In this document: in pieces, positions 8,101 through 16,930 of the stretch
Numbering within the stretch: position 1 is the first letter of the stretch
Layout: the number at the start of each line of letters is the position of its first letter
Source: Ga0077527 sp964533495
GTDB lineage: Bacteria; Pseudomonadota; Gammaproteobacteria; Burkholderiales; SG8-41
Direction: 5' to 3'
DNA: 33,182 nucleotides
Assembly (NCBI GenBank): GCA_964533495.1
Contig: CAZHJU010000030.1
Coordinates: forward strand, 1-33,182
Made by a program: the position numbers and the translations under genes
The notes under the pieces: generated by a model
The model's database searches: none
Seen by the model: the letters and a program-made list of their open reading frames with translations, nothing else
What the model was told of the DNA's origin: nothing

Positions 8101-9470
8101 GCGCACCTCCGCTGCAGCGCCGACACCGCGTCGGCGAACACCTCGGCGCGATGCACGTAATTGCGGAACATGTCGTAGCTCGCGCAGGCCGGCGACAGCA
8201 GCACGGCATCGCCCGGCCACGCCGCGCCGAAGGCAAGTGCCACCGCTTCCACCATGTCGCCCGCATGGCACAGCGGCACGTCGCCGCCGACCGCGGCCGC
8301 GATGCGCGGCCCGTCCCGTCCGATCAGCACGATCATCCGCGCCCGGCCGCGGGCGGCCGCGGCCAGCGGCGCGAAATCCTGACCCTTGCCGTCGCCGCCG
8401 GCGATCAGCACCACCGGCTCGCGCAAACCCGTCAGCGCGGCGACCGTGGCCCCGACATTGGTCCCCTTGGAATCGTCGTAAAAACTTATCTCATTGATTT
8501 TATTGATATTTTTCACGCGGTGTGGCAGCCCCTCAAATCGCTGCCAGCCGCCGACTATGGCGCCGTCGCCAACATTGATCGCGCGGCACAGGGCCGCCGC
8601 CGCGAGCGCGTTGGCCGCGTTGTGCAGCCCGGCGACGCGCAAGGCATCGAGCGACGCCAGCGCGACATCGCCGCGCTGCAGCGTCGTCGCGGCGCCGCCG
8701 AGTCCCCAGTCCTCGTCACCGCGCGGCGCATCGAGGCCGAAGGTCGCCTGGCGCCGGCCGGCCAGCGCCAGGCCGCGGCTCCACGCATCGTCGCGGTTCA
8801 GCAACTGCAGTCCGTCGCCGGCGAAAATGCGCGCCTTGGCCGCGGCGTAATCGCGCAGGCCGTCATAGCGGTCGAGATGGTCTTCCGACAGGTTCAGCAC
8901 CGTGGCGGCCCGCGGGCGCAGCGACGCCGTGCTTTCCAGCTGGAAACTCGAAAGCTCGAGCACGATCGCTCCCGGCGGTTCCGCGCCGTCCTCGATGCCG
9001 CTCAGCGCGTCCAGCACCGGCAGCCCGATGTTGCCCGCCACCAGCGGCCGCAGGCCCGCCACGCCGCAGATTTCCCCGGCCATCGCCGTCACCGTGCTCT
9101 TGCCGTTGGACCCGGTGATCGCCAGCAGCGGCGGCATGTCGCCGCGCGCGGCCAGCGCCTGCGCGAAGAGCTCGATGTCGCCGACCACCGGCACGCCGCG
9201 TTTCGCCGCATCGGCGACCGGGCCGCGGCGGCGGTCGACGCCGGGACTGACCGCGATGATGTCGGCGCCCGACACTTCCGCCTCCGGCACGCCACCGAGC
9301 AGCACCGGCAATCCGGGGCATTCGCGGCGCAGGGCCTCCGCCGCGGGCGGCGCGGGCCGCGTATCGGCGGCGCGCACTTCGGCGCCGCGGCGGCGCAGCC
9401 AGCGCGCCATCGACAGCCCGGTATCGCCAAGCCCGACCACCAGCACGCGCGCGCCGGCGAGGTCGAGCAT
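8097..9470 (-). CDS. murD: UDP-N-acetylmuramoylalanine--D-glutamate ligase MurD
   Basis: MurD adds D-glutamate to UDP-MurNAc-L-Ala in the cytoplasm. The 457-residue protein has the N-terminal VLVVGLGDTGLSMARWL, the P-loop ITGSNGKSTV, LELSSFQLE, LNLSEDHLDRY, and the C-terminal YDDSKGTNVGAT and LLSPACASYDMF motifs. The ATG at 9470 has GGAGG eight bases upstream. An in-frame ATG at 9575, just after the mraY stop, would add 35 residues with no family counterpart. Residues about 319-331 (KNINKINEISFY), directly before the DDSKGTN loop, are encoded by a strikingly AT-rich patch that matches an interspersed repeat found elsewhere in the window. Confidence 0.97.
   Translation of the reverse strand: MLDLAGARVLVVGLGDTGLSMARWLRRRGAEVRAADTRPAPPAAEALRRECPGLPVLLGGVPEAEVSGADIIAVSPGVDRRRGPVADAAKRGVPVVGDIELFAQALAARGDMPPLLAITGSNGKSTVTAMAGEICGVAGLRPLVAGNIGLPVLDALSGIEDGAEPPGAIVLELSSFQLESTASLRPRAATVLNLSEDHLDRYDGLRDYAAAKARIFAGDGLQLLNRDDAWSRGLALAGRRQATFGLDAPRGDEDWGLGGAATTLQRGDVALASLDALRVAGLHNAANALAAAALCRAINVGDGAIVGGWQRFEGLPHRVKNINKINEISFYDDSKGTNVGATVAALTGLREPVVLIAGGDGKGQDFAPLAAAARGRARMIVLIGRDGPRIAAAVGGDVPLCHAGDMVEAVALAFGAAWPGDAVLLSPACASYDMFRNYVHRAEVFADAVSALQRRCA
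8477..8515 (-). repeat. AT-rich interspersed repeat, copy A, in frame inside murD
   Basis: On the minus strand this patch reads AATATCAATAAAATCAATG and then GATAAGTTTTTACG, inside a gene that is otherwise strongly GC-rich. The 12-mer CAATAAAATCAA is identical to copy B (22993-23035). Copies C (32562-32610) and D (24660-24708) differ from it by one base each. After the 12-mer, copy A departs from the others. It stays in frame and encodes NINKINEISFY, just before the conserved DDSKGTN loop. Confidence 0.55.
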
Positions 9471-9576
9471 CAGCAGCACCTCCGTGCCTTCGCAACGGAC
9501 CCGCACCATGACCATCGCGCCGCAGGCATCTCGGCTGTGACTGGCATCGCGGATTCCGGGCATCGACATGGGCATC

Positions 9577-10662
9577 TCATCGCAGCTTCAACGTCGACAG
9601 TCCGATCAATACCAGCATCATCGTGATGATCCAGAAGCGCACGACGACCTGGTTCTCTTTCCAGCCCTTGAGCTCGTAGTGGTGGTGCAGCGGCGCCATG
9701 CGGAAGATGCGCCTGCCGGTCAGCTTGAACGAGGCCACCTGCAGCATCACCGACAGCGTCTCGACGACGAACACGCCACCCATGATGAACAGCACGATTT
9801 CCTGGCGCACGATGACCGCGATCGTGCCCAGCGCGGCGCCCAGCGCCAGCGCGCCGACGTCGCCCATGAACACTTCCGCGGGATAGGCGTTGAACCACAG
9901 GAAGGCGAGGCCGGCGCCGGCGATCGCGCCGCAGATCACCGCCAGTTCGCCCGCGCCGGGAATGAACGGAAACCCGAGGTACTTGGCGAACACCGCGTTG
10001 CCGGCGACGTAGGCGAAAATGCCCAGCGCGCTGCCGACCATCACCGTCGGCATGATCGCAAGGCCGTCGAGCCCGTCGGTCAGGTTCACCGCGTTGCTGG
10101 TGCCGACGATGACGAAATAGGTCATCACGACGAAGCCGATCACCCCCAGCGGGTAGGCAACCTGCTTGAAAAACGGCACGATGAACTCGGTCTGCGCCGG
10201 CAGGTTGGTCGAATGCGCGATGAACAGCGCGGCGCCGAGGCCGATCACCGACTGCCAGAAGAACTTCGCCTTCGCCGACAGTCCCTTCGGATTGCGGTGC
10301 ACCACCTTGCGGTAATCGTCGACCCAGCCGATCGCGCCGAAACCGACGGTCACGCAGAGCACCACCCAGACGAAGCGGTTCTGCAGGTCGGCCCACAGCA
10401 GCGTGGTGACGATGATCGACACCAGGATCAGCGCGCCACCCATGGTCGGCGTGCCGGCCTTGGCGAGATGGGTCTGCGGGCCGTCGTCGCGCACGGCCTG
10501 GCCGATCTTGTAGGCGGCGAGCTTGCGGATCAATCCGGGACCGACGATGAACGAAATCACCAGCGAGGTGAGGCAGGCCAGCACCGCGCGCAGCGTCAGG
10601 TAATTGAGCACGCTGAACGCGCGGACATGCTGTTCCAGCCATTGCGCCAGTTCGAGCAGCAT
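9577..10662 (-). CDS. mraY: Phospho-N-acetylmuramoyl-pentapeptide transferase MraY
   Basis: MraY is the polytopic inner-membrane enzyme that transfers phospho-MurNAc-pentapeptide to undecaprenyl phosphate to form lipid I. The 361-residue product has about ten membrane helices and the family motifs: GTPTMGGAL, the aspartate pair in GWVDDYRKV, the SNAVNLTDGLDGLAI loop, FMGDVGALALG, and the histidine cluster APLHHHYELKGW near the C-terminus. The ATG at 10662 lies three bases beyond the murF stop. Its stop is followed by a 106-base gap before murD, the widest gap inside the mur run. Confidence 0.98.
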   Translation of the reverse strand: MLLELAQWLEQHVRAFSVLNYLTLRAVLACLTSLVISFIVGPGLIRKLAAYKIGQAVRDDGPQTHLAKAGTPTMGGALILVSIIVTTLLWADLQNRFVWVVLCVTVGFGAIGWVDDYRKVVHRNPKGLSAKAKFFWQSVIGLGAALFIAHSTNLPAQTEFIVPFFKQVAYPLGVIGFVVMTYFVIVGTSNAVNLTDGLDGLAIMPTVMVGSALGIFAYVAGNAVFAKYLGFPFIPGAGELAVICGAIAGAGLAFLWFNAYPAEVFMGDVGALALGAALGTIAVIVRQEIVLFIMGGVFVVETLSVMLQVASFKLTGRRIFRMAPLHHHYELKGWKENQVVVRFWIITMMLVLIGLSTLKLR

Positions 10663-10665
10663 CGT

Positions 10666-12024
10666 CTAGGCCTCCGCCCCCGGAATCTCGAAATCGCGCA
10701 CGACGCGTTCCATTTTCATGAAGCGCGACCCCTTGACCAGCAGCGCGGTCTGCGGACCGAGGTCCCGGCCGACGTCCGCCAGCAGGTCTTCGATGCGCGT
10801 GTAATGGCGGCCGCCGCTGCCGAAGGCCCGCGCCGAAGCGGCGGCCAGATCGCCCAGCGCGTACAGCGCGTCGATGCCGGACTGCCTGGCGTAGGCGCCG
10901 ACCTCCTCGTGGAACGCCCTGCCCTGGACGCCGACCTCGCCCATGTCGCCCAGCACCAGCAGCCTGCGGCCCGGCGTGCCCGCGAGCACGTCGATCGCGG
11001 CGCGCACCGAATCCGGATTGGCGTTGTAGCTGTCGTCGATCAGGATCGCGCCGCGCAGGCCGGCCTTCACCTGCAGCCGCCCCTTGACGGCGGCGAAGCG
11101 CGACAGCGCCGCGGTGCAGGCCGCCAGCGGCACGCCGGCCGCGGTGGCCGCGGCGATCGCGCCCAGCGCGTTGCGCGCGTTGTGCTCGCCGGCCAGCGGC
11201 AGTTCGAAAACGGCCTGCGCCTCCGGAGTCGTCACCTCGAGGATCGACGAAGAGGGCCCGGGCCGGCGCCGCGCGCGCACGCAGGCGCCGCCGCCGAGGC
11301 CGAAGTCGCGCAGCGGCCGCGAAGCCGCGGCTTTTTTCCAGACGCCGGCATGGGCGTCGTCGCCGTTGATCACCGCCATGCCGTCCTCCGGCAGGGCGCG
11401 GATCAGGCTCGCATGCTCTTCGGCGACATCCGCCACCGAATGCATGAATTCCTGGTGTTCCCGCTGCGCGTTGTTGACCAGCGCGACGGTCGGCGCGGCG
11501 ATGTCCGCCAGCCGCGCCGTCTCGCCGGGATGGTTCATGCCGATTTCCACCACCGCCGCGCGGTGCGCCTCGCGCAGCGCGAGCAGCGTCAGCGGCAGGC
11601 CGATGTGGTTGTTGAGGTTGCCCTGCGTCGCGAGAACCGCGGCATCGCCGAAACCGGCGCGCAGGCAGGCGGCGATCATCTCCTTGACCGTGGTCTTGCC
11701 GTTGGACCCGGCCACCGCGATCAGCGGAATGCGGAACCGCCGCCGCCAGTGCGCGGCCAGCGCGGCAAGGGCCGCCGTGGTGTCGGCGACGGCAGCCACC
11801 GGCAGTGGCGCCGCGGCGGCGTGCGCGCGATCGACCAGCGCCGCGGCCGCGCCCGCGGCCGCAACCCCGGCGAGAAAATCATGACCGTCGAAACGCTCGC
11901 CACGCAGCGCCACGAACAGTTCGCCCTTGCGGATGCCGCGGCTGTCGGTCGACACGCCTGAGAACCGCGCGTCCGGCCCGCGCAATTCGCCGTCGAGGAC
12001 TGCTGCGGCAGCGGCCAGCGTCAT
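10666..12024 (-). CDS. murF: UDP-N-acetylmuramoyl-tripeptide--D-alanyl-D-alanine ligase MurF
   Basis: MurF joins the D-Ala-D-Ala made by Ddl to the UDP-MurNAc-tripeptide and so completes the pentapeptide. The 452-residue product has the N-terminal substrate-binding segment GVSTDSRGIRKGELFVAL, the P-loop VAGSNGKTTVKEMI, VEIGMNHPGE, NARNALGAIAAA, and the C-terminal DDSYNANPDSVRAA and LGDMGEVG motifs. The ATG at 12024 shares one base with the murE stop. As in other dcw clusters it sits between murE and mraY. Confidence 0.97.
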   Translation of the reverse strand: MTLAAAAAVLDGELRGPDARFSGVSTDSRGIRKGELFVALRGERFDGHDFLAGVAAAGAAAALVDRAHAAAAPLPVAAVADTTAALAALAAHWRRRFRIPLIAVAGSNGKTTVKEMIAACLRAGFGDAAVLATQGNLNNHIGLPLTLLALREAHRAAVVEIGMNHPGETARLADIAAPTVALVNNAQREHQEFMHSVADVAEEHASLIRALPEDGMAVINGDDAHAGVWKKAAASRPLRDFGLGGGACVRARRRPGPSSSILEVTTPEAQAVFELPLAGEHNARNALGAIAAATAAGVPLAACTAALSRFAAVKGRLQVKAGLRGAILIDDSYNANPDSVRAAIDVLAGTPGRRLLVLGDMGEVGVQGRAFHEEVGAYARQSGIDALYALGDLAAASARAFGSGGRHYTRIEDLLADVGRDLGPQTALLVKGSRFMKMERVVRDFEIPGAEA

Positions 12025-13484
12025 CACTGCGCCCTCCCCGCCAGCGCGGACCGCACCACGGCCGCGTCGCTGAAACGGCGGCGCAGGCCGCGGATTTCCT
12101 GGTAATTCTCGTGGCCCTTCCCGGCAACCAGGACAACGTCGCCGCGCCGCGCCTCGGCGAGCGCCGTGCGTATCGCCTCGCGCCGGTCGGTGATTTTGCG
12201 GTGCGCGCCGCGCACCCCTTCGGCGATTTCGCCGATGATCGCCACCGGATCCTCGTCGCGCGGATTGTCGCTGGTGACGATCACGCGGTCGGCGTGGCGC
12301 GATGCCACCGCCCCCATCAGCGGCCGCTTGCCGCGGTCGCGGCCGCCGCCGCAGCCGAACACGCAGAACAGGCGGGCCTTCACGCCGGCGATGCCGCGCA
12401 GCGCGCGCAGCACCTTTTCCAGCGCGTCCGGCGTATGCGCGTAATCGACCACCACCAGCGGCGCGCGGCCGCCGCCGTAGCGTTCGGTGCGCCCCGGCAC
12501 CGGGCCGGCCTTTTCCAGCGCCGCCACCGAACGCTCGAGATCCATGCCGCTCGCCAGCAGCACCGCCAGCGAACCCAGCAGGTTGGCCGCGTTGAAGCCG
12601 CCGATCAGCGGGCTGCGCAACTTCGCCCTGCCCCAGGGCGAGGCGATCTCGAAAGCCACGCCGTCGAGGCCGAGCCGGAGATTGCGCCCTTCGACGCAGG
12701 CCTTGCGCGAACGCGCCGCGGCGCGGCCGAAACCGTAACCGACCAGTTCCGCGCGGCGGTGTTTCCAGCGCTGCGCGAGCTCGCGGCCGAAGGCATCGTC
12801 GAGGTTGACCACGGCGCGGCCCAGCGTCGACCAGCGGAACAGCTTCGCCTTGGCCGCCCTGTAGTGGCGCATCGTGCCGTGATAGTCGAGATGGTCGCGG
12901 GTCAGGTTGGTCAGCATCGCGACGTCGAACTCGACGCCGGAGAGCCGGTCCTGATCGAGCCCGTGGGACGACACCTCCATGCACACCGCGCGCGCTCCCG
13001 CGCGGGCGAAGCCGCGCATGCGCGCCTGCAGCGTCACCGCATCCGGCGTGGTATTGGCATGGGCATCCAGCTTTCCCGGAAAACCGCTGCCCAGCGTGCC
13101 GACCACCGCGCATTTGCGCCGCATCCGGGTCAGCGATTGCGCGATCCACTGGCTGCACGAGGTCTTGCCGTTGGTGCCGGTGATGCCGACGGTCCACAGT
13201 CCCGCGCCCGGCCTGCCGTAGATTTCGGCGGCGATGACCCCGGCTTCCCGCCGCAGATCGGGGATGCCGAGATTCGGCACCCGCCATTTCCGGTTCCAGG
13301 CATAACCCCCGGAGTCCCACAGCACGGAGGCGGCGCCGTTGGCGACCGCCTGCGCGATGAAATCGCGGCCGTCGCGCGACTCTCCCGGATAGGCCACGAA
13401 GGTGTCCCCGGCCCTGACCGCGCGGCTGTCCACGGTCAGCCGGCGCACGCCCAGCCGGCGCACGGCCTGAAGATCGGCGGCCAT
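12024..13484 (-). CDS. murE: UDP-N-acetylmuramoyl-L-alanyl-D-glutamate--2,6-diaminopimelate ligase MurE
   Basis: MurE adds the third stem residue. The 486-residue protein carries TVDSRAVRAGDTFVAYPG at the N-terminus, the P-loop GITGTNGKTSC, NTTPDAV, VSSHGLDQDRL, TNLTRDHLDYHGTM, and the C-terminal TSDNPRDEDP. The DNPR sequence marks specificity for meso-diaminopimelate, so the wall should be of the usual Gram-negative A1-gamma type. The ATG at 13484 shares one base with the ftsI stop. The end overlaps murF by one base, so ftsI, murE and murF form a tightly coupled run. Confidence 0.98.
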   Translation of the reverse strand: MAADLQAVRRLGVRRLTVDSRAVRAGDTFVAYPGESRDGRDFIAQAVANGAASVLWDSGGYAWNRKWRVPNLGIPDLRREAGVIAAEIYGRPGAGLWTVGITGTNGKTSCSQWIAQSLTRMRRKCAVVGTLGSGFPGKLDAHANTTPDAVTLQARMRGFARAGARAVCMEVSSHGLDQDRLSGVEFDVAMLTNLTRDHLDYHGTMRHYRAAKAKLFRWSTLGRAVVNLDDAFGRELAQRWKHRRAELVGYGFGRAAARSRKACVEGRNLRLGLDGVAFEIASPWGRAKLRSPLIGGFNAANLLGSLAVLLASGMDLERSVAALEKAGPVPGRTERYGGGRAPLVVVDYAHTPDALEKVLRALRGIAGVKARLFCVFGCGGGRDRGKRPLMGAVASRHADRVIVTSDNPRDEDPVAIIGEIAEGVRGAHRKITDRREAIRTALAEARRGDVVLVAGKGHENYQEIRGLRRRFSDAAVVRSALAGRAQ

Positions 13485-15217
13485 CAGACCTCCTCCCGCA
13501 CCAGCGGCGCGTCCTCAGGCGCCAGCACCGTCGTCCTGCCCGGCGCGTCGGGCGGCACCGCCAGGAAACGCAGCGTGCCGGCAACGACATGGCTGAACAC
13601 CGGCGCCGCCACCGCGCCGCCGTAGTACTGGCCCGCGGAAGGCTCGTCGATCATCACCGCGACGATCACCCGCGGCCGCGATGCCGGTGCCATGCCGACG
13701 AACGACGACACGTAACGGTTGGCGGCATATCCCCGGCCTTCGAGCTTGTGCGCGGTGCCGGTCTTGCCGGCGACGGTGTATCCGGAAACCTGGGCGCCGG
13801 GCGCCGTGCCGCCGGGCTGCGCCGCCATTTCCAGCATCTGGCGCACCGCCAGCGCGGTCTGCGCGGAAACCACCCGCGTCCCCTGCACCGGGCCGTCGCG
13901 CCGGAGCAACGTCACCGGATGGAGCATGCCGTCGGAAGCGAAGATGGTGTAGGAACGGGCCAGCTGCAGCAGCGACACCGAAATGCCGTAGCCGTACGAC
14001 ATCGTCGCCTGCTCGATCGGCTTCCAGGTGCTGTGCGCGCGCAGCCGTCCCGAGACCTCGCCGGGAAAACCGGAGCGCGGCGGGGTGCCGAATCCGGCGC
14101 GGCTGAACAGGCTCCACAGCATCTCGGAAGGCATCGCCAGCCCCATCTTGGCGGTGCCGACATTGGACGATTTCTGGATGACCTGGGCCACCGTCAGCGC
14201 GCCCTGCGGATGCGCGTCATGGATGGTGCGGCTGCCGATGGTCAACTGGCCCGGTGCCGTCTGGATCACCGTCCCCGGCTTGAACAGCCCCGCTTCCAGC
14301 GCGGCGGCCGCGGTGAACGGCTTCAGCGTCGAGCCGGGCTCGAAGAGGTCGGTCACCACGCGGTTGCGGGTGCGCTGCGCATCGAGCCGGCCGCGGTTGT
14401 TCGGGTTGTACGCGGGCAGGTTGGCCATGGCCAGGATTTCCCCGGTGGCAACGTCGAGCACGACGATCCCGCCGGCTTTCGCGCGATGGGCCGCCACCGC
14501 CGACTTCAGCTCGCGAAACGCGAGGTACTGGATGCGCGCGTCGATCGACAGGCGCAGCTGCTGGCCGTTCTGCGGCACGCGGATGCTCTCCACGTCCTCG
14601 ACGATGCGGCCGAGGCGGTCCTTGATCACGCGCCGGCTGCCGGGTTTTCCGGCCAGCGACTCCTCGAAGGCCAGCTCCAGCGCTTCCTGGCCCCGGTCGT
14701 CGACGCCGGTGAAGCCGATGATGTGCGACATCACTTCGCCGGCGGGGTAATAGCGGCGGTGCTCGCGCTGCAGGAACACGCCAGGGATGCCGAGCTGCAC
14801 GACGCGCTCGGCCTGGTCCGGCGGCAGCTGGCGCTTGAGATAGACGAATTCGCGCCGCGTGTCCGCCAGGCGGGTGCGCAGTTCTTCGTTGCCGATGCCC
14901 AGCAGTTGCGCGAGCCGGCGCAGCGCCGCCGGATCCGCGTCGACGTCGGCCGGGCTGGCGGCCACCGATTCGACCGGCGTCGAAATCGCCAGCGGCTCGT
15001 TGTTGCGGTCGACGATCATGCCGCGGCTGGCACCGATCTCGACGACCCGCGAATAGCGCGATTCCCCCTTGCGCTGCAGGAAATCGTTGTTCAGGGCCTG
15101 CAGCCACAGCGCCCGGCCGGCCAGCCCGATGAACGACGCGCCGAACAGCAGCAGCAGCAGGTTCGCGCGCCAGCGCGGCAGGCTGGGCGACTGCTCCCGC
15201 GCGGCCTGCGGCTTCAT
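13484..15217 (-). CDS. ftsI: Peptidoglycan D,D-transpeptidase FtsI (PBP3)
   Basis: FtsI is the class B penicillin-binding protein that cross-links septal peptidoglycan with FtsW. The 577-residue product has one N-terminal membrane anchor (NLLLLLFGASFIGLAGRALWL), the PBP dimerisation domain with ASRGMIVDRNNEPLA, and a transpeptidase domain. The active-site SxxK is STLK at about residues 296-299. The SxN motif is SSN in QKSSNVG, and the KTGT motif lies near residue 485. The ATG at 15217 overlaps the ftsL stop as ATGA, and the stop shares one base with murE. Confidence 0.98.
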   Translation of the reverse strand: MKPQAAREQSPSLPRWRANLLLLLFGASFIGLAGRALWLQALNNDFLQRKGESRYSRVVEIGASRGMIVDRNNEPLAISTPVESVAASPADVDADPAALRRLAQLLGIGNEELRTRLADTRREFVYLKRQLPPDQAERVVQLGIPGVFLQREHRRYYPAGEVMSHIIGFTGVDDRGQEALELAFEESLAGKPGSRRVIKDRLGRIVEDVESIRVPQNGQQLRLSIDARIQYLAFRELKSAVAAHRAKAGGIVVLDVATGEILAMANLPAYNPNNRGRLDAQRTRNRVVTDLFEPGSTLKPFTAAAALEAGLFKPGTVIQTAPGQLTIGSRTIHDAHPQGALTVAQVIQKSSNVGTAKMGLAMPSEMLWSLFSRAGFGTPPRSGFPGEVSGRLRAHSTWKPIEQATMSYGYGISVSLLQLARSYTIFASDGMLHPVTLLRRDGPVQGTRVVSAQTALAVRQMLEMAAQPGGTAPGAQVSGYTVAGKTGTAHKLEGRGYAANRYVSSFVGMAPASRPRVIVAVMIDEPSAGQYYGGAVAAPVFSHVVAGTLRFLAVPPDAPGRTTVLAPEDAPLVREEV

Positions 15218-15498
15218 TGCGCCATCTCCGGACGCGCCGCGGGCACCACTTCGATGCGGCCCGAAGACGGCAGGCGCATGCCGAGTTCGCGGGTGGCGAT
15301 GCGTTCGATCCGCCCGTGGGTCGACCAGGTGCCCTGCTCGAGCTGCAGCTGCCCCCATTCGTCGTCGATCTGCTTCGCCGCCGACTGCTCCTTCTGCAGT
15401 TCGACATAAAGCTTGCGCGCCTTGTGCTGGGAGGTGACCAGCACGAACGCGCAGGCGATCAGCACGACGAACAGGATGAATGCAAGACGCGCGCTCAA
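15214..15498 (-). CDS. ftsL: Cell division protein FtsL (TTG start)
   Basis: FtsL is the small bitopic divisome protein that forms a coiled coil with FtsB and binds FtsQ. The 94-residue product has a hydrophobic helix at about residues 5-22 (LAFILFVVLIACAFVLVT), then a heptad-rich periplasmic segment (KARKLYVELQKEQSAAKQ) and a conserved-looking RIERIATRELGMRLP. The only fitting start is a TTG at 15498, which overlaps the rsmH stop (TTGA) with GGAGG four bases upstream. The weak start may keep FtsL scarce relative to its neighbours. Confidence 0.92.
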   Translation of the reverse strand: MSARLAFILFVVLIACAFVLVTSQHKARKLYVELQKEQSAAKQIDDEWGQLQLEQGTWSTHGRIERIATRELGMRLPSSGRIEVVPAARPEMAQ

Positions 15499-16433
15499 GC
15501 CGCCTCCGCTCCGGTGCGTTCCGCGACCCGCATCACCGCGCTGCGCGCCCGCGGATTCGCGGTCACTTCCGATGCCGCGGGACGCCGCGCGCGGCCGACG
15601 AGCCGCATCCGGGGCGGCGGCAGGTCGCGGGCGCGCACAGGCAGCCGGGCCGGCAGGGTGTCGGCCTGGGACTCGGCGCGCAGGAAGCGCTTGACGATCC
15701 GGTCCTCGAGCGAGTGAAAGCTGATCACCACCAGGCGTCCGCCCGGATTCAGCAGGGCCACGCACCGGGGCAGCACTACCGATAGCTCCTCAAGCTCCTG
15801 ATTGACGTGAATCCGTAGAGCCTGAAACGTGCGCGTCGCCGGATCCTGGCGTGGCTCGCGCGCGGGAACGGCTTCTGCCACGAGCGCGGCAAGTTTTCGT
15901 GTGGTGTCAACAGGTCCCCGCGCCCGAGCCGCAACAATCGCTGCTGCAATCTGTTTAGCAAACCGTTCTTCGCCATAGTCCCTGATGACCCCCCTGATGT
16001 CCGCTTCTTCTGCCGTGGCAAGCCACTGCGCCGCGCTGATGCCCTGCCCCGGATCCATGCGCATGTCGAGCGGCGCGTCCCCCCTGAAGCTGAATCCGCG
16101 GCGCGCATCGTCAAGTTGCGGCGACGACACGCCGAGGTCCAGCAGCAGGCCATCCACCTCCGTCACCCCCGCGCCGCGCAACGCTTCGGCCACACCGCTG
16201 AAAGCGCCGTGCAGCATCGTGAAGCGCGGATCCCTGATCGCGCCCGCGGCCAGCACCGCCTCGGGATCGCGATCCAGCGCCAGCAGCCGTCCGTCGCCGC
16301 CCAGCCGCTCGAGGATCAGCCGGCTGTGCCCGCCGCGCCCGAAGGTGCAATCGACGTAAACGCCACCGGACCGGATGTTCAATGCCTCCATGGCTTCCTG
16401 CGCGAGCACCGCGGCATGCGCGCCGTGCGTCAC
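15495..16433 (-). CDS. rsmH: 16S rRNA (cytosine-N4)-methyltransferase RsmH
   Basis: RsmH (MraW) methylates N4 of C1402 in 16S rRNA using S-adenosylmethionine. The 312-residue product shows YVDCTFGRGGHSRLIL (SAM loop), LLALDRDPEAV, DGLLLDLGVSSPQLDD, RGFSFRGDAPLDMRMD, ALRIHVNQELEEL, and VVISFHSLEDRIVKRF. The GTG at 16433 overlaps the mraZ stop (GTGA), and starting there keeps the HAAVLAQEAMEAL helix that the family has. Codons between about 15770 and 16020 use far more A- or T-ending triplets (ATT, GTT, GCT, CTA, CGA) than the rest of the gene, although the protein stays conserved. This points to replacement by a homologous segment. Confidence 0.97.
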   Translation of the reverse strand: MTHGAHAAVLAQEAMEALNIRSGGVYVDCTFGRGGHSRLILERLGGDGRLLALDRDPEAVLAAGAIRDPRFTMLHGAFSGVAEALRGAGVTEVDGLLLDLGVSSPQLDDARRGFSFRGDAPLDMRMDPGQGISAAQWLATAEEADIRGVIRDYGEERFAKQIAAAIVAARARGPVDTTRKLAALVAEAVPAREPRQDPATRTFQALRIHVNQELEELSVVLPRCVALLNPGGRLVVISFHSLEDRIVKRFLRAESQADTLPARLPVRARDLPPPRMRLVGRARRPAASEVTANPRARSAVMRVAERTGAEAA

Positions 16434-16876
16434 AAGGAGAAATTCTCCAGCTCCGCCGGCAATCCGCCGGCGCCGAAACCGCCGGCGCCGTCGATGAGCT
16501 GCGTCCAGCGTTCGTCGTTCCACAGCTCGAATTTTTTGCCCTGCCCGACCAGCACGACGCTCTTTTCGAGCTGCGCGTAGCGGCGCAATTCAGGCGTGAT
16601 CAGCACGCGGCCCGCGCCGTCCATGTCGACGTCGACGGCGAAACCGATCAGGCGGCGCTGCAGCTCGCGCACGCGCGGATCGAGATTCGACAGGCCTTCG
16701 AGTTTCTGCTGGATGAGTTCCCAGTCGGGCAGCGGATAGATCAGCAGGCAGCGGTCGGCATCCGCGGTGATGACCAGGTGGCCCGCGCAGCGCTCGAGCA
16801 AAGTGTCGCGATGGCGCGCGGGTACCGCGAGCCGGCCTTTGCTGTCGAGATTGAGTTGTGCGACCCCGCGAAACAC
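16430..16876 (-). CDS. mraZ: Transcriptional regulator MraZ (GTG start)
   Basis: MraZ is the AbrB-like double-domain protein that represses its own dcw operon promoter in studied bacteria. The 148-residue product has two SpoVT/AbrB-type repeats: LDSKGRLAVPARHRD near the N-terminus and DMDGAGRVLITPELRRYAQ in the second half. The GTG at 16876 gives the usual VFRGVAQLNLD start and has AGGGGGA just upstream. An in-frame ATG at 16903 would add nine untypical residues. Three MraZ-type boxes lie 55-80 bases upstream, so autoregulation is likely. Confidence 0.95.
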   Translation of the reverse strand: MFRGVAQLNLDSKGRLAVPARHRDTLLERCAGHLVITADADRCLLIYPLPDWELIQQKLEGLSNLDPRVRELQRRLIGFAVDVDMDGAGRVLITPELRRYAQLEKSVVLVGQGKKFELWNDERWTQLIDGAGGFGAGGLPAELENFSL

Positions 16877-16930
16877 GGTTCCCCCTTTGCCCGTGAAAGC
16901 CACGCCTTGCCGGATATGCGGCAGGCATTT

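Noticed and set aside
9568..11961. 797-codon open frame on the plus strand opposite mraY and murF
   Set aside because: Same artefact of high GC content. The minus-strand genes explain the region fully.
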